Below are positions 6,734 to 7,590 of a stretch of DNA of 7,590 bases, one piece after another. The DNA is from CADEGZ01 sp035443705. GTDB taxonomy: Bacteria > Pseudomonadota > Gammaproteobacteria > UBA6186 > Azoamicaceae. Both the position numbers and the translations under genes were made by a program. The stretch is taken from contig DAORSV010000065.1 in the NCBI GenBank assembly GCA_035443705.1, positions 1 to 7,590 of the forward strand. The letters run 5' to 3'. The notes under the pieces are model-generated. The model worked only from the letters and a program-made list of their open reading frames with translations. It was not told the DNA's origin and searched no databases. Every line of letters starts with the position of its first letter. Position 1 is the first letter of the stretch.

Positions 6734-7501
6734 ATGCTAAATTCAATTCTATACGAACAGCCACTTAATGAGCGCATACGTGCTTTTCTAAGGCTAGAGC
6801 ATTTATTTTCTCAGGTTACCCACTTTCAAAATGGTCGTTTTATCTGGGAAAGTCACGCGTCTGTCACCGCGTTAATTGAAATTTTAACCATACTCGACAG
6901 AACAGATATTCGCTCCGAAGTATTAAAAGAATTAGATAGACATATCAGTGGGCTTTCGCGTCTTTTAGAATCCCCCGGCGTTGATCGAGACCGATTGAAC
7001 CAAACCTTAGAAGAATTAATCACGCAACAACAACAAATTCAGCTTTTACCAGGAAGACTGGGTGCTGAAATTAAAGATAATGATTTATTAAACTGTGTTC
7101 GCCAGCGAACCGTCATTACAGGTGGAACCTGTGGGTTTGATATTCCGAGCTACCACTACTGGCTAAATCAACCCATGGCCATAAAAGCTGAGTGTTTATC
7201 TCGATGGGTATCTGCAATCCAACCTTTAATCAATGGGATTTCTGTTTTACTAACACTGATTCGTAATAGTGCTTTTTTTGAAAACCAAACGGCAGAACAG
7301 GGGTTTTTTCAACGCTCACTGGATACGCAAAACCCTTGTCAACTACTCAGGATTGCGCTCCCTCTTGATGCAAACATCTACCCTGAAGTCAGTGGCAATA
7401 AGCATCGGATCAATGTCCGGTTTTTGACTTACACAGAATCGGGTCGCCCTAAACAACTCGAGCATCATTTCGAATTCGAAATGAGCTGCTGCGCAATATA
7501 A
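6734..7501 (+). CDS. zapD: cell division protein ZapD (FtsZ-binding)
   Basis: ZapD is a cytoplasmic Z-ring-associated protein that binds the FtsZ C-terminal tail and bundles FtsZ filaments. The 255-residue product (E. coli 247) shows family blocks: YEQPLNERIRAFLRLEHLF near the start, EVLKELDRHISGL in the helical domain and VDRDRLNQTLEEL. These are followed by CVRQRTVITGGTCGFDIPSYHYWL, NPCQLLRIALPLD, YPEVSGNKHRINVRF and the C-terminal FEFEMSCC. I chose the ATG at 6734 because homology starts a few residues later. A GTG at 6725 adds three residues, and a TTG at 6659 would overlap coaE and add 25 unmatched residues. No clear Shine-Dalgarno is visible. A 10-bp inverted repeat occupies the leader. 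The gene is probably cotranscribed with coaE. The yacG gene often found next is absent. Confidence 0.92.
   Translation: MLNSILYEQPLNERIRAFLRLEHLFSQVTHFQNGRFIWESHASVTALIEILTILDRTDIRSEVLKELDRHISGLSRLLESPGVDRDRLNQTLEELITQQQQIQLLPGRLGAEIKDNDLLNCVRQRTVITGGTCGFDIPSYHYWLNQPMAIKAECLSRWVSAIQPLINGISVLLTLIRNSAFFENQTAEQGFFQRSLDTQNPCQLLRIALPLDANIYPEVSGNKHRINVRFLTYTESGRPKQLEHHFEFEMSCCAI
7465..7484. repeat. 20-bp perfect palindrome inside the zapD 3' end
   Basis: TCATTTCGAATTCGAAATGA reads the same on both strands. It encodes the HFEFEM stretch near the ZapD C-terminus and lies 30 bases beyond the 3' end of the convergent tRNA-Glu. No T-run follows on either strand. The repeated Phe-Glu codons (TTC GAA TTC GAA) account for its core by themselves. 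Confidence 0.5.
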
Positions 7502-7513
7502 GCCGCGCTAGAA

Positions 7514-7589
7514 TGGCGTCCCCAAGGGGATTCGAACCCCTGTTACCGCCGTGAAAGGGCGATGTCCTAGGCCTCTAGACGATGGGGAC
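7514..7589 (-). tRNA. tRNA-Glu (anticodon UUC)
   Basis: The minus strand reads as a complete 76-base tRNA with encoded CCA. The acceptor stem is GTCCCCA with TGGGGAC. The anticodon stem has one U-G pair closing a CTTTCAC loop, with anticodon TTC complementary to 7553-7555. The T arm is AGGGG-TTCGAAT-CCCCT. It matches E. coli tRNA-Glu closely. It is convergent with zapD, 12 bases away, and its promoter lies outside the window. No strong terminator is visible on its downstream side. Confidence 0.97.
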
Positions 7590-7590
7590 A

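Noticed and set aside
7514..7589. The tRNA 3' end as an attachment site for an integrated element.
   Set aside because: No integrase gene and no repeated copy of the tRNA end are present in the window.

Overview
The window is AT-rich bacterial chromosomal DNA from a gammaproteobacterium. Proteins look closest to those of the Legionella/Coxiella side of the class: a GacA/LetA-type response regulator, the pilB-pilC-pilD-coaE-zapD order, and a Glu tRNA with an encoded CCA end. KDO activation (kdsB) implies a Gram-negative outer membrane with LPS. I cannot name the species.

Layout: (1) Positions 86-814, minus strand: kdsB, CMP-KDO synthetase. (2) A short divergent region with a strong sigma70-type promoter drives a small MAPEG-family membrane protein (949-1317, plus). 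(3) A free-standing GacA/LetA-type response regulator (1504-2139) with its own probable promoter and a downstream terminator. (4) A short intergenic stretch carries a near-consensus sigma54 promoter (2284-2300) pointing right. It runs into a 100-N assembly gap (2315-2414). (5) The right side of the gap opens already inside pilB, which lacks about its first 60 codons. It is followed by pilC, pilD, coaE and zapD, all on the plus strand and tightly packed, with a 4-base pilD/coaE overlap. (6) A convergent tRNA-Glu(UUC) lies at the right edge, only 12 bases from the zapD stop.

How it works together: PilB (extension ATPase), PilC (inner-membrane platform) and PilD (prepilin peptidase/N-methylase) are the core of a type IV pilus or DNA-uptake machine. 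CoaE (last step of CoA synthesis) and ZapD (FtsZ-bundling division factor) are housekeeping genes that commonly travel behind pilD in gammaproteobacteria. The sigma54 site before the gap suggests that pilin expression is under RpoN/PilR-type control and that a major pilin gene (pilA), or only the pilB start, is hidden in the gap.

Most of the window is ordinary. I see no undescribed system. The points worth a second look are the sigma54 promoter facing the gap, an Asp-to-Asn change at a presumed metal-binding position of KdsB with an unusual N-terminal loop, two perfect dyads near and inside zapD, and the displacement of the gacA-type gene from its usual uvrC neighbour.
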